Shown: positions 34,589-47,549, numbered from the stretch's first letter. The stretch: DNA of 64,000 nt from Desmospora activa DSM 45169 (GCF_003046315.1 NZ_PZZP01000001.1:1-64000); one strand, 5' to 3'. A program made the numbers and translations. Notes: generated from the letters alone by a model not told the origin.

Positions 34589-35296
34589 ATGCTGACGGAA
34601 CGGATGAAAAAGTGGCGACACGCTTTTAAATTGGATCCCAACCGTGCGCTTTCCGACGCTGCCCTGGAGCGAATCGGTCTGTCGGGAACCGATGTGGTGA
34701 TCGTCGGCGGTACCGACGGAATTACATATGAAAACAGCCAGCGGTTAATTGAGCGTGTGGCTGCCTATCCGGTCACCTGTGTGCAGGAAGTTTCCCGAGT
34801 GGACGCGGTGGTGCCGGGGGTGGACGGATACCTTTTGCCCATCGTTCTCAATACCGATGATATCCGCTGGATTGTGGGTAATCAGCAGCAAGCGGTAAAA
34901 GCCTTCGGTGATTGGATTCCGTGGGACGAGACGGCGGCTCTGGGCTATCTCGTTCTTAATCCGGATTCGCGTGTAGCGCGCCTCACCAGGAGTCGAACGG
35001 ATCTGTCTCCACAGGATGTGACTGCTTTTGCCCGCTTGGCGGAACATCTGTTTCAATTGCCGGCACTGTATATGGAATATAGCGGCACCCTGGGCGATCC
35101 AAAGCTGGTAGCCGCGGCTAAAAAAGGGGCAGAGCGGCTGCCTCTGTTTTATGGCGGCGGGATCGGCGGTCCTGGAGATGTACGGCAAATGGCCGCACTA
35201 GCGGATACCGTCGTCGTCGGTAACTTGGCCCATCTCAACGTAGATGCCGCATTAGCGACGGTGGAAGCGGTGAAGGGGACGGTTAGGGGCGGTTGA
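34589..35296 (+). CDS. pcrB: Heptaprenylglyceryl phosphate synthase
   Basis: 235 residues, a TIM barrel. PcrB condenses heptaprenyl diphosphate with sn-glycerol 1-phosphate, the bacterial counterpart of the archaeal GGGP synthase. The conserved phosphate sites are present: FKLDPNRAL, SGTDVVIVGGTDGITYEN, VDGYLLPIVLNTDDIRWIVG, LYMEYSGTLGD and LFYGGGIGGPGDVRQMA with VVVGN. The start is ATG 34589 with GGGGG upstream; ATG 34583 is close. It precedes pcrA and ligA as in Bacillus. Its substrate is the product expected of the dehydrogenase at 22673, which is absent from the standard Bacillus arrangement (there AraM, elsewhere). Confidence 0.95.
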   Translation: MLTERMKKWRHAFKLDPNRALSDAALERIGLSGTDVVIVGGTDGITYENSQRLIERVAAYPVTCVQEVSRVDAVVPGVDGYLLPIVLNTDDIRWIVGNQQQAVKAFGDWIPWDETAALGYLVLNPDSRVARLTRSRTDLSPQDVTAFARLAEHLFQLPALYMEYSGTLGDPKLVAAAKKGAERLPLFYGGGIGGPGDVRQMAALADTVVVGNLAHLNVDAALATVEAVKGTVRGG

Positions 35297-35496
35297 TATA
35301 CCGGCTTACGGATGACGGATTCTGCAAAATAGGATTACGGTGAACGTTTGTTATCGGAATGAGCGGCTAGATCCGTTCAAAATGGGCTGCTCCGAATGTA
35401 GCCCGAACCCCTTATCATCGATTTGAAATACTGACTGAAATGATACGATTCTCTCTTACATTTTTTATCAATCTGGGTAACGGAAGGTGGCGTGGC

Positions 35497-39733
<4,237 letters not shown>

Positions 39734-39786
39734 GATGCGCAGTTAACAGATATTGCCGATATGGATCATTATCGATCTACCTTACA

Positions 39787-39816
39787 CTCAAGGCCTCCGA
39801 TTAGGGAGGCCTTGAG
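39787..39816. terminator. Perfect 12-bp hairpin after ligA without a T tract
   Basis: CTCAAGGCCTCC pairs exactly with GGAGGCCTTGAG around a six-base loop. No T run follows on either side, so it may be a stability or pause element and not a classical terminator. The stretch 39817-40047 shows no gene I trust. Confidence 0.5.
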
Positions 39817-40047
39817 GCTCTGATAAACCCGAACAGGGGGATGGAGCCGGATTTGCGACTCTGTGCTCCTCCCACTGATGTTGGATCTTGCGGTAAAAGG
39901 AAAAGCATGGCCGCAAAGCGATTAGAGCTGAAGGAATACTTCGCTGGGGTGTCAGTGCCGAGGTTGACGCCGGAAACGACTCACCTCTTCGGAAGGCTAA
40001 TCTTTGTTAGCGAGGGTTTCCCGACAGGAGGCCTCGGTTGAAATGTA

Positions 40048-41403
40048 TTACTGCGGAGAGGCGGTATCTTTCGGCTGATCTCCAGGTGTAGGGGGTAACT
40101 CGACCGGAAAGTCGATGGAAGAAGCAAGCGTCTGATAGTGTTCGACTGCTTGCAACAAATAGGAAAGTGCCTGATTCCGATCGCCTGTATCGTTCATATA
40201 CTTTCCCAGTGTGCGAGAGGCTTGGGCCGCTTTTTCAGATATCCCTAACCGCCCGTATTCTCGAATCGCCTTTTCATAACACTGGACAAAAGAAGAGATG
40301 TCACCCTGGGCGTAATGAATCTGGCCCAGTAGAATATAGCAATCGGTCAACCGTTGTTTTCGTTTTTGTAAATGATCCATTGCCAGCTCAAGATGGTGGC
40401 GTGCTTGCTCAAAATCCCCTTTTTTAATGTAATTCTGGCAAATGATTTTGTGGGTGTACCCGATCTCCCACCGGCTCAGCTGCTCTTTTTTCACCACATC
40501 CAGCGACTTTAGCAAGTACTGAATAGAGCGGTCGTAGTCACTGAGAGAGAAGTAGCAGATGCCCAATTCATGGTATGTTTGGGAGGTTAGCGTTTCCGTA
40601 ACGGAAAAGCGATCCGCCATCCGCAGTACCCGTTCAAAACACTCAATCGCATCTTTATGCTCGCCACGGCGAGTATGACATGCACCCAGGATATTGAGCA
40701 TCGTGCAGGTTTCCAGCCAGCGATCCTTACGCTGCATGATTTCGATACACTTTTCGGTATAGAGAATTCCCAGTGAACTGTTGGACAGATGTAGATAGGT
40801 TCGGCCCAAGTTGCCAAAAATATAAGCTTTTTCGATATCATCAGTGACGGAGGAGAGTATCCGTTCCGCTTCACGATAGTAGATAAGTGCTTTGTGATGC
40901 TGATCTTGATAAAAATATAAATTCCCCTGCAGACGTAAGTACCAGGCCAGCAGGTTATACTCATCCGACAACTGGGGCCATTGCTCTTTAAACATTTCAA
41001 GGCGGGTTCGGCTCTCTTCTAACTCCAGTCGGTGAATCAGCAGCTGAATTTCAACCAAATCCACCTGCATCAGAATTTTGGGGTTTGCAATCGAAAAGGA
41101 CAATTCTTTTAGGGACTGGAAAATGCGTTCCGCTTCTCCTACCCCTTCATAAGTGAGAGCGAGGCGAACTTGGTCGATCCATCCTTCCGCTCGGCGCAGT
41201 GTCTCCTGATCCGTCACACCGAGCAAATTGTTGACAGAACAATTGAGTCGTTGGGCGAGGGGCTCCAACACATCTGCGCGAGGCATAGCCTTTTCGTTTT
41301 CGATCAAGCTAAGATATGGAACAGAGATAATGCCTTCTGCCAATTCCGCTTGCGTCATCCGCAACTTTTTTCTTCTCCGACGCAAATTGATTCCGAGGCT
41401 TAT
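40048..41403 (-). CDS. XRE-type HTH regulator with TPR repeats (RNPP-like), probable AUA start
   Basis: About 451 residues. A Cro/CI-type helix-turn-helix covers residues 7-60: 'LRRRRKKLRMTQAELAEGI', then 'SVPYLSLIENEKAMPRADVL'. The rest is a chain of TPR-like helical repeats (AYIFGNLGRTYLHLSNSSLG, ILGACHTRRGEHKDAIECFE, QTYHELGICYFSLSDYDRSI). This layout is shared by peptide-sensing regulators such as PlcR, NprR and Rgg, though a signal peptide gene was not found. The first ATG, GTG or TTG in frame is TTG 41385, 27 bp from the strong site AAAGGAGG. The codon at proper spacing (nine bases) is ATA at 41403, giving the natural N-terminus M/I-SLGINLRRRRK. Translation from AUA is inferred. Confidence 0.8.
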   Translation of the reverse strand: MSLGINLRRRRKKLRMTQAELAEGIISVPYLSLIENEKAMPRADVLEPLAQRLNCSVNNLLGVTDQETLRRAEGWIDQVRLALTYEGVGEAERIFQSLKELSFSIANPKILMQVDLVEIQLLIHRLELEESRTRLEMFKEQWPQLSDEYNLLAWYLRLQGNLYFYQDQHHKALIYYREAERILSSVTDDIEKAYIFGNLGRTYLHLSNSSLGILYTEKCIEIMQRKDRWLETCTMLNILGACHTRRGEHKDAIECFERVLRMADRFSVTETLTSQTYHELGICYFSLSDYDRSIQYLLKSLDVVKKEQLSRWEIGYTHKIICQNYIKKGDFEQARHHLELAMDHLQKRKQRLTDCYILLGQIHYAQGDISSFVQCYEKAIREYGRLGISEKAAQASRTLGKYMNDTGDRNQALSYLLQAVEHYQTLASSIDFPVELPPTPGDQPKDTASPQ

Positions 41404-41497
41404 GGTAGGATTCCTCCTTTCTAACCTTAAATCAATTATCCGGGTTCACCCGCAATTAATAAAAAAATGTATGAATAATGGATAAATGATTAATTTC

Positions 41498-41525
41498 ATC
41501 ATACTGGCTACAATTTCGCTGTCAA
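41498..41525 (-). promoter_or_regulatory. Sigma-A promoter of the HTH-TPR gene
   Basis: On the minus strand TTGACA (41525-41520), a 16-bp spacer and TATGAT (41503-41498), about 95 bp before the coding start. Confidence 0.65.
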
Positions 41526-41559
41526 CTGTTGAAGTGTTGTTCACGGGATCAAAATCAAG

Positions 41560-41632
41560 ATGTTTTAAAACATGTGGCTAAAATGAGGCAAAATGGCGCT
41601 AAAATAAGGGAGAATTATGTCGAATTATGTCG
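41560..41632. promoter_or_regulatory. Palindrome and short tandem repeat in the divergent intergenic region
   Basis: ATGTTTTAAAACAT (41560-41573) is a perfect 14-bp palindrome 35 bp behind the HTH-TPR promoter, a candidate operator. AATTATGTCG occurs twice in tandem at 41613-41632. The rest of 41404-41958 has no gene I trust; TATAAT at 41922-41927 may belong to the promoter of the transglutaminase gene. Confidence 0.4.
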
Positions 41633-41958
41633 AACTTTTAAAAACACAAAACGTGTAAGTTGTTGTATGATAGGGGTGTATCAAAGTTGTGGCTTTCACT
41701 CATCAACTCAATGGCAGTACAACATTCTGTTTTTTGGATAGGAATGTGATTGTCCGCATCTTCTTTGGTCTTGGTCTTTCCTTATAATTAGTGGGGCGTA
41801 CCATCAAAATGGGCGTCTCTTTTTTCATTTTATAATTCTTTTAGGTTAAACAGGTAGTTATAAAGTTGTGTTCATCAAATATAATCAATTTATAGAACCG
41901 CTTTTTTCGTATGCTTGATATAATGAGAGAGAATTTTCACAAGGAGACGGAGGTTGCC

Positions 41959-43635
41959 ATGAAACGGTTGCGTGGTGGTGTCGTTTTACTGCTAACCGTT
42001 TGTCTGGTGATGATGGCGGGATGTGATTTCCCGTTCCCCTTGCAAACGGAGGCCGAAGCTCAACCGAATAAGTGGGACCGGTTGGCAGAGGAGAAAAATG
42101 AAGCGTTAAATTTAAAAAAATTAAAGCTAGAAGCTTATGGAGAACAGGTGGAAGCGGATCTAGCGTCCCCTGCCTATCGAGAATTTGCGGTTAATTCCCG
42201 TTTTTCTCTTCAAGGTTCTGTCAAGAAATATCAGCAGTTTCAATCAGATTTTGTATGGGTGGAAGTGAAGAAAGAAGGAGTCGGAGGGGATGAAGGCAAG
42301 TTTTCCTATTATATTCCTTTAAACGATGGCAATTTTGAGCAGTGGGTCCAGTTGCACGACGGTGAAGGGGTCTACCGGGTGACGGTAAGGTTTCCCAGCA
42401 ATGCGGAAGCCAACCGCTTTTACGATGTAGCTCGTATGAAGGTGCACAATGTTAATCCACAATTGGAACGGGATATTGCGATGACCCAAGTGGGTCAGTC
42501 ATCCGGCTTACAGATTGAACAGCCCGCTACCGGTTATCAAGAGGCTGACCGTAACATTGCTCTGAAAGGTTCTCTTCCGCAGACGGTGGAACGGCTGATG
42601 GTACAGGTGGAAAAAGGGGAGGAAACGTGGGAGCATATCATTCCTGTCCGGGATGGTACCTTTGATTCAAAAATTCCGCTTCTGTTTGGTAAGGGTGTGC
42701 ACCAGATTAAGTTGTTAACGCCTGATCCGTCCAAAGATAATATGTATAACGAAGCGGCCAAGTTATGGCTGGACAATCAGAGCGAGCAGAAACGGGAACC
42801 GGTGGAGTATTTTCGCCATTATGAGGAACGTGGGGTTCAGTTGGAAATGCCTTTGGCAGGCGGTGAACAAGCCGATATGAAAACCCGCATCCGGGGCAGG
42901 ATCGATCCAAATGCGCCTGATGCGGCGAAGACAAAACATCTGATCATCCAGACGAAAAAAGACGGTGAGCAAGCCACCTATATTATTCCCGTGGAGAATT
43001 ACCGCTTTGATGACAGCTTTTGGCTTCGTTTCGGCAAGGGAACCTATGAAGTGACGGTCAATGTACCAGAGATTACGACGGAGCAGCGCGATTATTTTCG
43101 CTTTTTTGGAGTGGCGCGCTTCACGGTGCATAACGATAACGACAATGACCAGCGCAACTTGCTGCCTTCCCGGGGAATTCAATCCGATAGCAACGAGATT
43201 CGTTCCCTTGCGCAGCAACTGACGGCGGATAAACAATCGGATCGGGAAAAAGCCCTCGCCATTTATCAATATGTGGCCCAAAACATCAGCTATGATGTAA
43301 ACAAGTTTAAAACCGACGCCTTTGAATACGATGACAGTGCCCTAAAAACGTTGCGGGAGAAAAAGGGCGTCTGTCAGGATTACAGCTTCCTGGCGATTGC
43401 GCTCATGCGCTCCATCGATATGGAAGCCCGTTTTGTCGAAGGAGTGGCGGAAGGAAATCGGCATGCCTGGGTCGATGTAAAAGTGGACGGTAAATGGATC
43501 ACGATGGATCCCACTTGGGGCTCAGGCTATCTCGATGCACAGGAGCGGTTTGTTAAAAAATACTCCACTGAATACTTTGATCCTAATCCGACGCAGTTTT
43601 CCCAAACGCACAAACGAACCGGCATTATGTATTAA
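41959..43635 (+). CDS. Transglutaminase-like lipoprotein with three repeat domains
   Basis: 558 residues. A lipoprotein signal leads: VVLLLTVCLVMMAGC, lipobox cysteine near residue 23. Residues 55-420 hold three diverged copies of a beta-rich unit of about 100 residues; each ends in a similar pattern, such as YYIPLNDGNFEQWVQLHDGE, HIIPVRDGTFDSKIPLLFGK and YIIPVENYRFDDSFWLRFGK, then an EVTV-type strand. The C-terminal part is a transglutaminase core with the triad C472 (KKGVCQDYSFLAIAL), H502 (EGNRHAWVDVKV) and D517 (MDPTWGSGY). It should sit on the outer membrane face; peptide cross-linking or proteolysis at the wall is possible. ATG 41959 follows AAGGAGACGGAGG. Confidence 0.88.
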   Translation: MKRLRGGVVLLLTVCLVMMAGCDFPFPLQTEAEAQPNKWDRLAEEKNEALNLKKLKLEAYGEQVEADLASPAYREFAVNSRFSLQGSVKKYQQFQSDFVWVEVKKEGVGGDEGKFSYYIPLNDGNFEQWVQLHDGEGVYRVTVRFPSNAEANRFYDVARMKVHNVNPQLERDIAMTQVGQSSGLQIEQPATGYQEADRNIALKGSLPQTVERLMVQVEKGEETWEHIIPVRDGTFDSKIPLLFGKGVHQIKLLTPDPSKDNMYNEAAKLWLDNQSEQKREPVEYFRHYEERGVQLEMPLAGGEQADMKTRIRGRIDPNAPDAAKTKHLIIQTKKDGEQATYIIPVENYRFDDSFWLRFGKGTYEVTVNVPEITTEQRDYFRFFGVARFTVHNDNDNDQRNLLPSRGIQSDSNEIRSLAQQLTADKQSDREKALAIYQYVAQNISYDVNKFKTDAFEYDDSALKTLREKKGVCQDYSFLAIALMRSIDMEARFVEGVAEGNRHAWVDVKVDGKWITMDPTWGSGYLDAQERFVKKYSTEYFDPNPTQFSQTHKRTGIMY

Positions 43636-43802
43636 AAACCTTCATCCAAGAAAGAGAAAGAGGTATGAAAGGGAGAGCTTGTTGGTCCCGTGGTCATTAA
43701 TCTATACCCGCTTGATAAGCGGCAGATTGATGACAAAGTACTGGAATGGTTATAAACACAGGTCGGGTTGGTTTCCGCGTATAACCCGATAAGTTCAACT
43801 AA

Positions 43803-43829
43803 CCATCGGTGGAAAGATCCCACCGATGG
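43803..43829 (+). other. Strong 10-bp hairpin in the intergenic stretch
   Basis: CCATCGGTGG pairs exactly with CCACCGATGG around seven bases. A second stem follows (ATCCG..CTCTG with CAGAG..CGGAT, about 43841-43885), so 43800-43950 may be a structured RNA. The stretch 43636-43802 shows no gene. Confidence 0.45.
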
Positions 43830-43922
43830 AGTTTCACTTTATCCGGCGAGCGACTCTGACACGCATGGAGCAGAGACGGATAACCACCCCGACCGTTCCA
43901 CGATAGGTTTGTCAGCAGCCTC

Positions 43923-43947
43923 ACCCGCTTAAAAGGCGGGTTTTTTC
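43923..43947 (+). terminator. Rho-independent terminator
   Basis: ACCCGC pairs with GCGGGT and is followed by six T. It ends the transcript of the transglutaminase gene or of the structured stretch before it. Confidence 0.8.
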
Positions 43948-43998
43948 GTTGAACCGACAGGGTGATAATAGATGAAAAAGGAAAAGGAGCAAGGTGAG

Positions 43999-44901
43999 AT
44001 GAACAACGCAGAAGCTGCTCCATTTTTACATACCGTGAAAAAGGAAGAAGAGGGGAAAATGTTGCGACAGGTGTTACAACAACGGTTTCGCTTTTCTCGC
44101 CGGTTGTTGCGTCGCTTGCGGGAGTCACAGGGGGTGACGGTGAATGGTCGCGTCGTGTATTTTACTTCCCGTGTGACGGAAGGGGATGCGATTCAGGTGA
44201 TCATGCCGCAAGATCCTGAACCGGCAATCCCACCACAGGAGCTTTCTTTACGGATTGTGTTTGAAGACGATGACCTAATCGTGCTGGATAAGGAGCCGGG
44301 GCAAGTGGTTCATCCCACTAAAGATTATCGCGATTACACCTTGGCCAACGGACTGGTGTACCATTGGCGGCAACGGGGAGAACAACGACAGGCCCGTCCG
44401 GTTACACGTCTGGATAAGGATACTTCCGGTTTGATCGTCTTTGCTAAACATGCCTATGCTCACGCTTTTTTAGCGAAGGAAATGGGAAAGCGTCGTTATC
44501 GGCGTCAGTATCTGGCCATGGTTCGAGGGGAGTGGCTGCAAGAGGAAGGGGTAATCGACGCTCCCATCGACCGCTCCCCGGAAGAGCCCCATAAGCGGAT
44601 GGTGCGGGAAGACGGCGTGGAGGCGATCACCCACTTTCAGGTGGAGCGTCGCTTAAAGGGAGCCACTTTGCTACGGTTGGAGTTGGAGACGGGGCGAACC
44701 CATCAAATTCGAGTCCACCTGTCGCATCGGGGTTTTCCGATCATCGGTGATACCCTCTACGGCGGACAAGATGCCACTATTGCGCGCCAGGCGCTGCATG
44801 CCGCCCGCCTGTGTCTGTTTCATCCTAGGGATCGACGTGAACACGAGTGGAAATCGCTGATGCCGGAAGATATGGAGCGATTGGTACAATCTTTTTTATA
44901 A
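43999..44901 (+). CDS. RluA/RluD-family pseudouridine synthase
   Basis: About 300 residues. A short S4 RNA-binding domain (RFRFSRRLLRRLRESQGVTV) leads, then the catalytic domain with VLDKEPGQVVHP, the active-site loop PVTRLDKDTSGLIVFAK containing the invariant aspartate, and the late motifs LELETGRTHQIRVHLSHRGF and GDTLYGG. It isomerises uridines in rRNA or tRNA; the target site cannot be told apart among RluD-like paralogues. ATG 43999 has AAGGTGAG directly upstream and is preferred over ATG 43972. It lies alone between a terminator and the lipase gene. Confidence 0.93.
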   Translation: MNNAEAAPFLHTVKKEEEGKMLRQVLQQRFRFSRRLLRRLRESQGVTVNGRVVYFTSRVTEGDAIQVIMPQDPEPAIPPQELSLRIVFEDDDLIVLDKEPGQVVHPTKDYRDYTLANGLVYHWRQRGEQRQARPVTRLDKDTSGLIVFAKHAYAHAFLAKEMGKRRYRRQYLAMVRGEWLQEEGVIDAPIDRSPEEPHKRMVREDGVEAITHFQVERRLKGATLLRLELETGRTHQIRVHLSHRGFPIIGDTLYGGQDATIARQALHAARLCLFHPRDRREHEWKSLMPEDMERLVQSFL

Positions 44902-45005
44902 TTTTTAATTAATTTTCGCAAAACAGCAGGAGAAGCCTTGGCCGATGTGGAATGAATGTACCGGGTGGAGGGGGACCGCAACTCGAATGAAATGAGGTGC
45001 ATTCC

Positions 45006-46628
45006 TTGAGAGGGAAAGTTAGGGCGGTTGTGTCGGTTTTATTTGCGTTTTTGTTGGCACTGCCTGTGGGGATGATGGATGGATTGCCGGTGGAGGCCGG
45101 TGAAGTGGTTCAACCGCTGGGTGGCAAAGGGGATCCTTGTGACCGAACACCGGGAACATGGTTTGTTGAGGTACCGGCCAATCCGGACCCCAGTAAGCCT
45201 CCGCTTGTCTTTGTACAAGGGTTGAATGGATGTTCTGACAGCTGGTTTGGAGAAACCCAGTATTACGGGGCAAACGATATGGCGGCGATTGCCCGGCAAA
45301 ACGGATATCGTACGGTGTTTGTCGATTTGCATGATTCGGGTGGAAGCGCTGCCAATCAATGGGACAACGGCCGCATGTTGGCTGATCTGTTGGGACAAAT
45401 CTACAACCGTTACGGCCAACGGGTCAATATCGTTGCCCACAGCAAGGGTGGAATCGATACACAAGCGGCGTTAATCCATCATGGTGCCCATCCCTATGTC
45501 GGGCGTGTGATCACATTGGGTTCTCCCCATCACGGCTCACACCTGGCGGATTTGGCGTACAGCTCTTGGGCCGGGTGGTTGGCGGAGTTATTGGGAGCCC
45601 GTAGTCCGGGAACAGAGTCGCTACAAGTGGGCAATATGGAACAATTCCGGGCTGTGACCGATTCCCATACAAATGCGACCCGCAACAGCTACTACACTAC
45701 AGCGGGAACCAGCTGGGGGCCCACGTTTTCCGCCCTGTGGACAGGTGGAGCCTATCTATCCACCCATGGAAGCAACGACGGCTTGGTAAACGTCTGGAGT
45801 GCTTCCCTTCCTTACGGGAATCATCTGTTTACTGCCGGTTTGGATCATGACAATATCCGCTTAGGCCGAGAGGTATTTCACCGGATTGAACCGACACTTC
45901 GCTCAACCATGACCGCATCGCAAACAGCGACGACGGAAGTGGCTGCTTCTGCTGAGTCCAATCCGAATGCAGGGGATCAATTGGTACGTGGTGGTCCGTT
46001 GGCGGCAGGAGAGGAAGAAGTGGTGACGACGACTGTCACTTCGGGAACAGAGGAAGCGATTTTTACATTGATGACAGCTAGCGAAAACGTACAAGTGGAA
46101 TTGACCTCTCCCTCTGGAAAACGTTATAACAGCCAGAGTGATGTCTATGGACGTAGCAGTGAAACCGTGATTTTCCAGGATGCCACGGTCCAAGCATTTC
46201 GGATTGATCAACCGGAAGCGGGAACCTGGACAATTCGTTTCAGCGGAGAAAGCGAAGACGCTTACCTGCTGACAGGGACTTATCTTGCACCGCAATCTCT
46301 CTCGCTGGAAATCGAGAATCAGCCTGAGGTCAATCATGACATTCCGTTGCGCCTCAAAATCGCCGATACAGATCTAGGAAAGGCAAAAGACTTAAAAGTG
46401 GATGTACAGGTGACTCCGCCGGGAGCGAAAGGGACGGTTCAATCCGCTCCCCACCGGGGATTGCTGAAAGCGGACGCCAACGGTAAAGCGCTGAGCGGCA
46501 AGTTACCCCGTATGACAAAACCGGGTGTTTACAACCTGACCATTGATGTGACAGGGACGGATGCCCAAGGACAAACAATTGAACGAACCATCATCCGTTC
46601 CGTCTATGTCGGTGATCAGGATCAGTAA
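45006..46628 (+). CDS. Secreted lipase/esterase with C-terminal beta domains
   Basis: 540 residues. A signal peptide leads (VRAVVSVLFAFLLALPVGM). The alpha/beta hydrolase domain spans about 35-300: oxyanion strand PPLVFVQGLNGCSDSWF, nucleophile elbow VNIVAHSKGGIDTQAAL with S146, then VITLGSPHHGSHLADLA, aspartate in STHGSNDGLVNVWSASLPYG and histidine in FTAGLDHDNIRLG. This resembles PGAP1/triacylglycerol lipases. Residues 320-440 form a beta domain rich in 'SPSGKRYNSQSDVYGRS' and 'PEAGTWTIRFSGESEDAYLL', like P-domain or pre-peptidase modules; an Ig-like segment ends the protein. TTG 45006 fits the site GAGGTG better than GTG 44997. Confidence 0.85.
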   Translation: MRGKVRAVVSVLFAFLLALPVGMMDGLPVEAGEVVQPLGGKGDPCDRTPGTWFVEVPANPDPSKPPLVFVQGLNGCSDSWFGETQYYGANDMAAIARQNGYRTVFVDLHDSGGSAANQWDNGRMLADLLGQIYNRYGQRVNIVAHSKGGIDTQAALIHHGAHPYVGRVITLGSPHHGSHLADLAYSSWAGWLAELLGARSPGTESLQVGNMEQFRAVTDSHTNATRNSYYTTAGTSWGPTFSALWTGGAYLSTHGSNDGLVNVWSASLPYGNHLFTAGLDHDNIRLGREVFHRIEPTLRSTMTASQTATTEVAASAESNPNAGDQLVRGGPLAAGEEEVVTTTVTSGTEEAIFTLMTASENVQVELTSPSGKRYNSQSDVYGRSSETVIFQDATVQAFRIDQPEAGTWTIRFSGESEDAYLLTGTYLAPQSLSLEIENQPEVNHDIPLRLKIADTDLGKAKDLKVDVQVTPPGAKGTVQSAPHRGLLKADANGKALSGKLPRMTKPGVYNLTIDVTGTDAQGQTIERTIIRSVYVGDQDQ

Positions 46629-46664
46629 CGGAATCGTGTTTGTTTGAAGAAAGGTGTAATAAAG

Positions 46665-46732
46665 AAAGCATCCCTTGGGGTTGGATACACGAAAAACTCG
46701 CGTATCAATCTGGAAAAAGGGATGCTTTTTTG
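46665..46732. terminator. Long bidirectional terminator hairpin
   Basis: AAAGCATCCCTT pairs exactly with AAGGGATGCTTT, with an inner GATAC/GTATC stem, and T runs on both strands. It serves the lipase gene and the convergent small gene. Confidence 0.85.
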
Positions 46733-46736
46733 TTAC

Positions 46737-47033
46737 TTACGGACGAATCGAAGCAAAGTCGTCGCAGATCAAACCGATGCTCCACCGTTCTCTATCTTCG
46801 GAAATAACATGAATCTGCTTATCGATGATTGCCCAACATTCTTCTAGCCTTTCCAGGACAGCTTGGTTATCTTCTTCCTGTTCGCTTAAATGGCACAGTT
46901 CATCAAATAACGGCTTTACCTGTTCAAAGGAAGCCGTTGGTTTAAATTCACAATGCATCCAAGGGAAATCCCCATTATTGTTTGGGTGAAGGGTTCCAAG
47001 AATGGTATCGCCTTGTTTAAGATAAAAAACCAT
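46737..47033 (-). CDS. Small acidic protein, function unknown
   Basis: 98 residues: MVFYLKQGDTILGTLHPNNN, then GDFPWMHCEFKPTASFEQVK, and an acidic helix LCHLSEQEEDNQAVLERLEE before WSIGLICDDFASIRP. No signal or membrane segment. The ATG at 47033 follows a G-rich site (GGGGGGG). An upstream extension to 47066 has weaker support. I do not recognise the family; the mixed beta and helix pattern suggests a small globular protein. It is monocistronic. Confidence 0.6.
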   Translation of the reverse strand: MVFYLKQGDTILGTLHPNNNGDFPWMHCEFKPTASFEQVKPLFDELCHLSEQEEDNQAVLERLEECWAIIDKQIHVISEDRERWSIGLICDDFASIRP

Positions 47034-47228
47034 TACACCCCCCCTTTCGATTTGGTGTGAACTCATCTTCTGGATAGACGGGGAAGAATCCTGCTCTTCA
47101 GGTGATTATGTCGGATTTGACTTCTGTTAGAGATATTGTCAAACCCCACGATAATCGTGACAGGTTTATGTTGTCTTCGTATACCCCCTTTTTTCCATGT
47201 CCATAATGAAAAAAAAGGAGGGAAGCGT

Positions 47229-47486
47229 ATGGACTGGTCGATGATCGGGATGTGGGAGTGGCATGTGATGTCGGGGTTGACGGTGGTTTCTGCCGCTTTG
47301 GCCTGGTGGACGAAGCGGCGGCTGTTTCGGGTGGTAGCTATTGCTGGCTTGACTGCGATCGTGCTGGCTTTGGCAATATGGGATTCAGTCCATCCGCTGT
47401 GGACGGTGGCGGGAATTTTGATCGGAGCCTCACTGTTGTTGCTGATGACGAAGTGGGTTTTGGAGCCGCAGGCGAGAAAGGGATAA
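47229..47486 (+). CDS. Small membrane protein, function unknown
   Basis: 85 residues: MDWSMIGMWEWHVMSGLTVV, then three hydrophobic stretches (about 11-28, 36-52 and 58-78) separated by WTKRRLFR and a short DSVHP turn. ATG 47229 follows AAAAAAGGAGGGAAGCG, a strong site. No family recognised. Two or three membrane helices with a basic first loop are expected. Confidence 0.65.
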   Translation: MDWSMIGMWEWHVMSGLTVVSAALAWWTKRRLFRVVAIAGLTAIVLALAIWDSVHPLWTVAGILIGASLLLLMTKWVLEPQARKG

Positions 47487-47549
47487 AGAAGGGCGAACAA
47501 GTCTGTTGATCATCCGAATGATGGAAGTCTTTTGAAAGCGAAGTGCCTT

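Noticed and set aside
39841-40041. 66-codon plus-strand frame between ligA and the HTH-TPR gene
   Set aside because: No ribosome site, no recognisable pattern, and it reaches the end of the convergent gene. Treated as non-coding.
41529-41741. 70-codon plus-strand frame in the divergent region
   Set aside because: It covers the 10-bp tandem repeat and the palindrome, has no ribosome site, and its composition is not protein-like.
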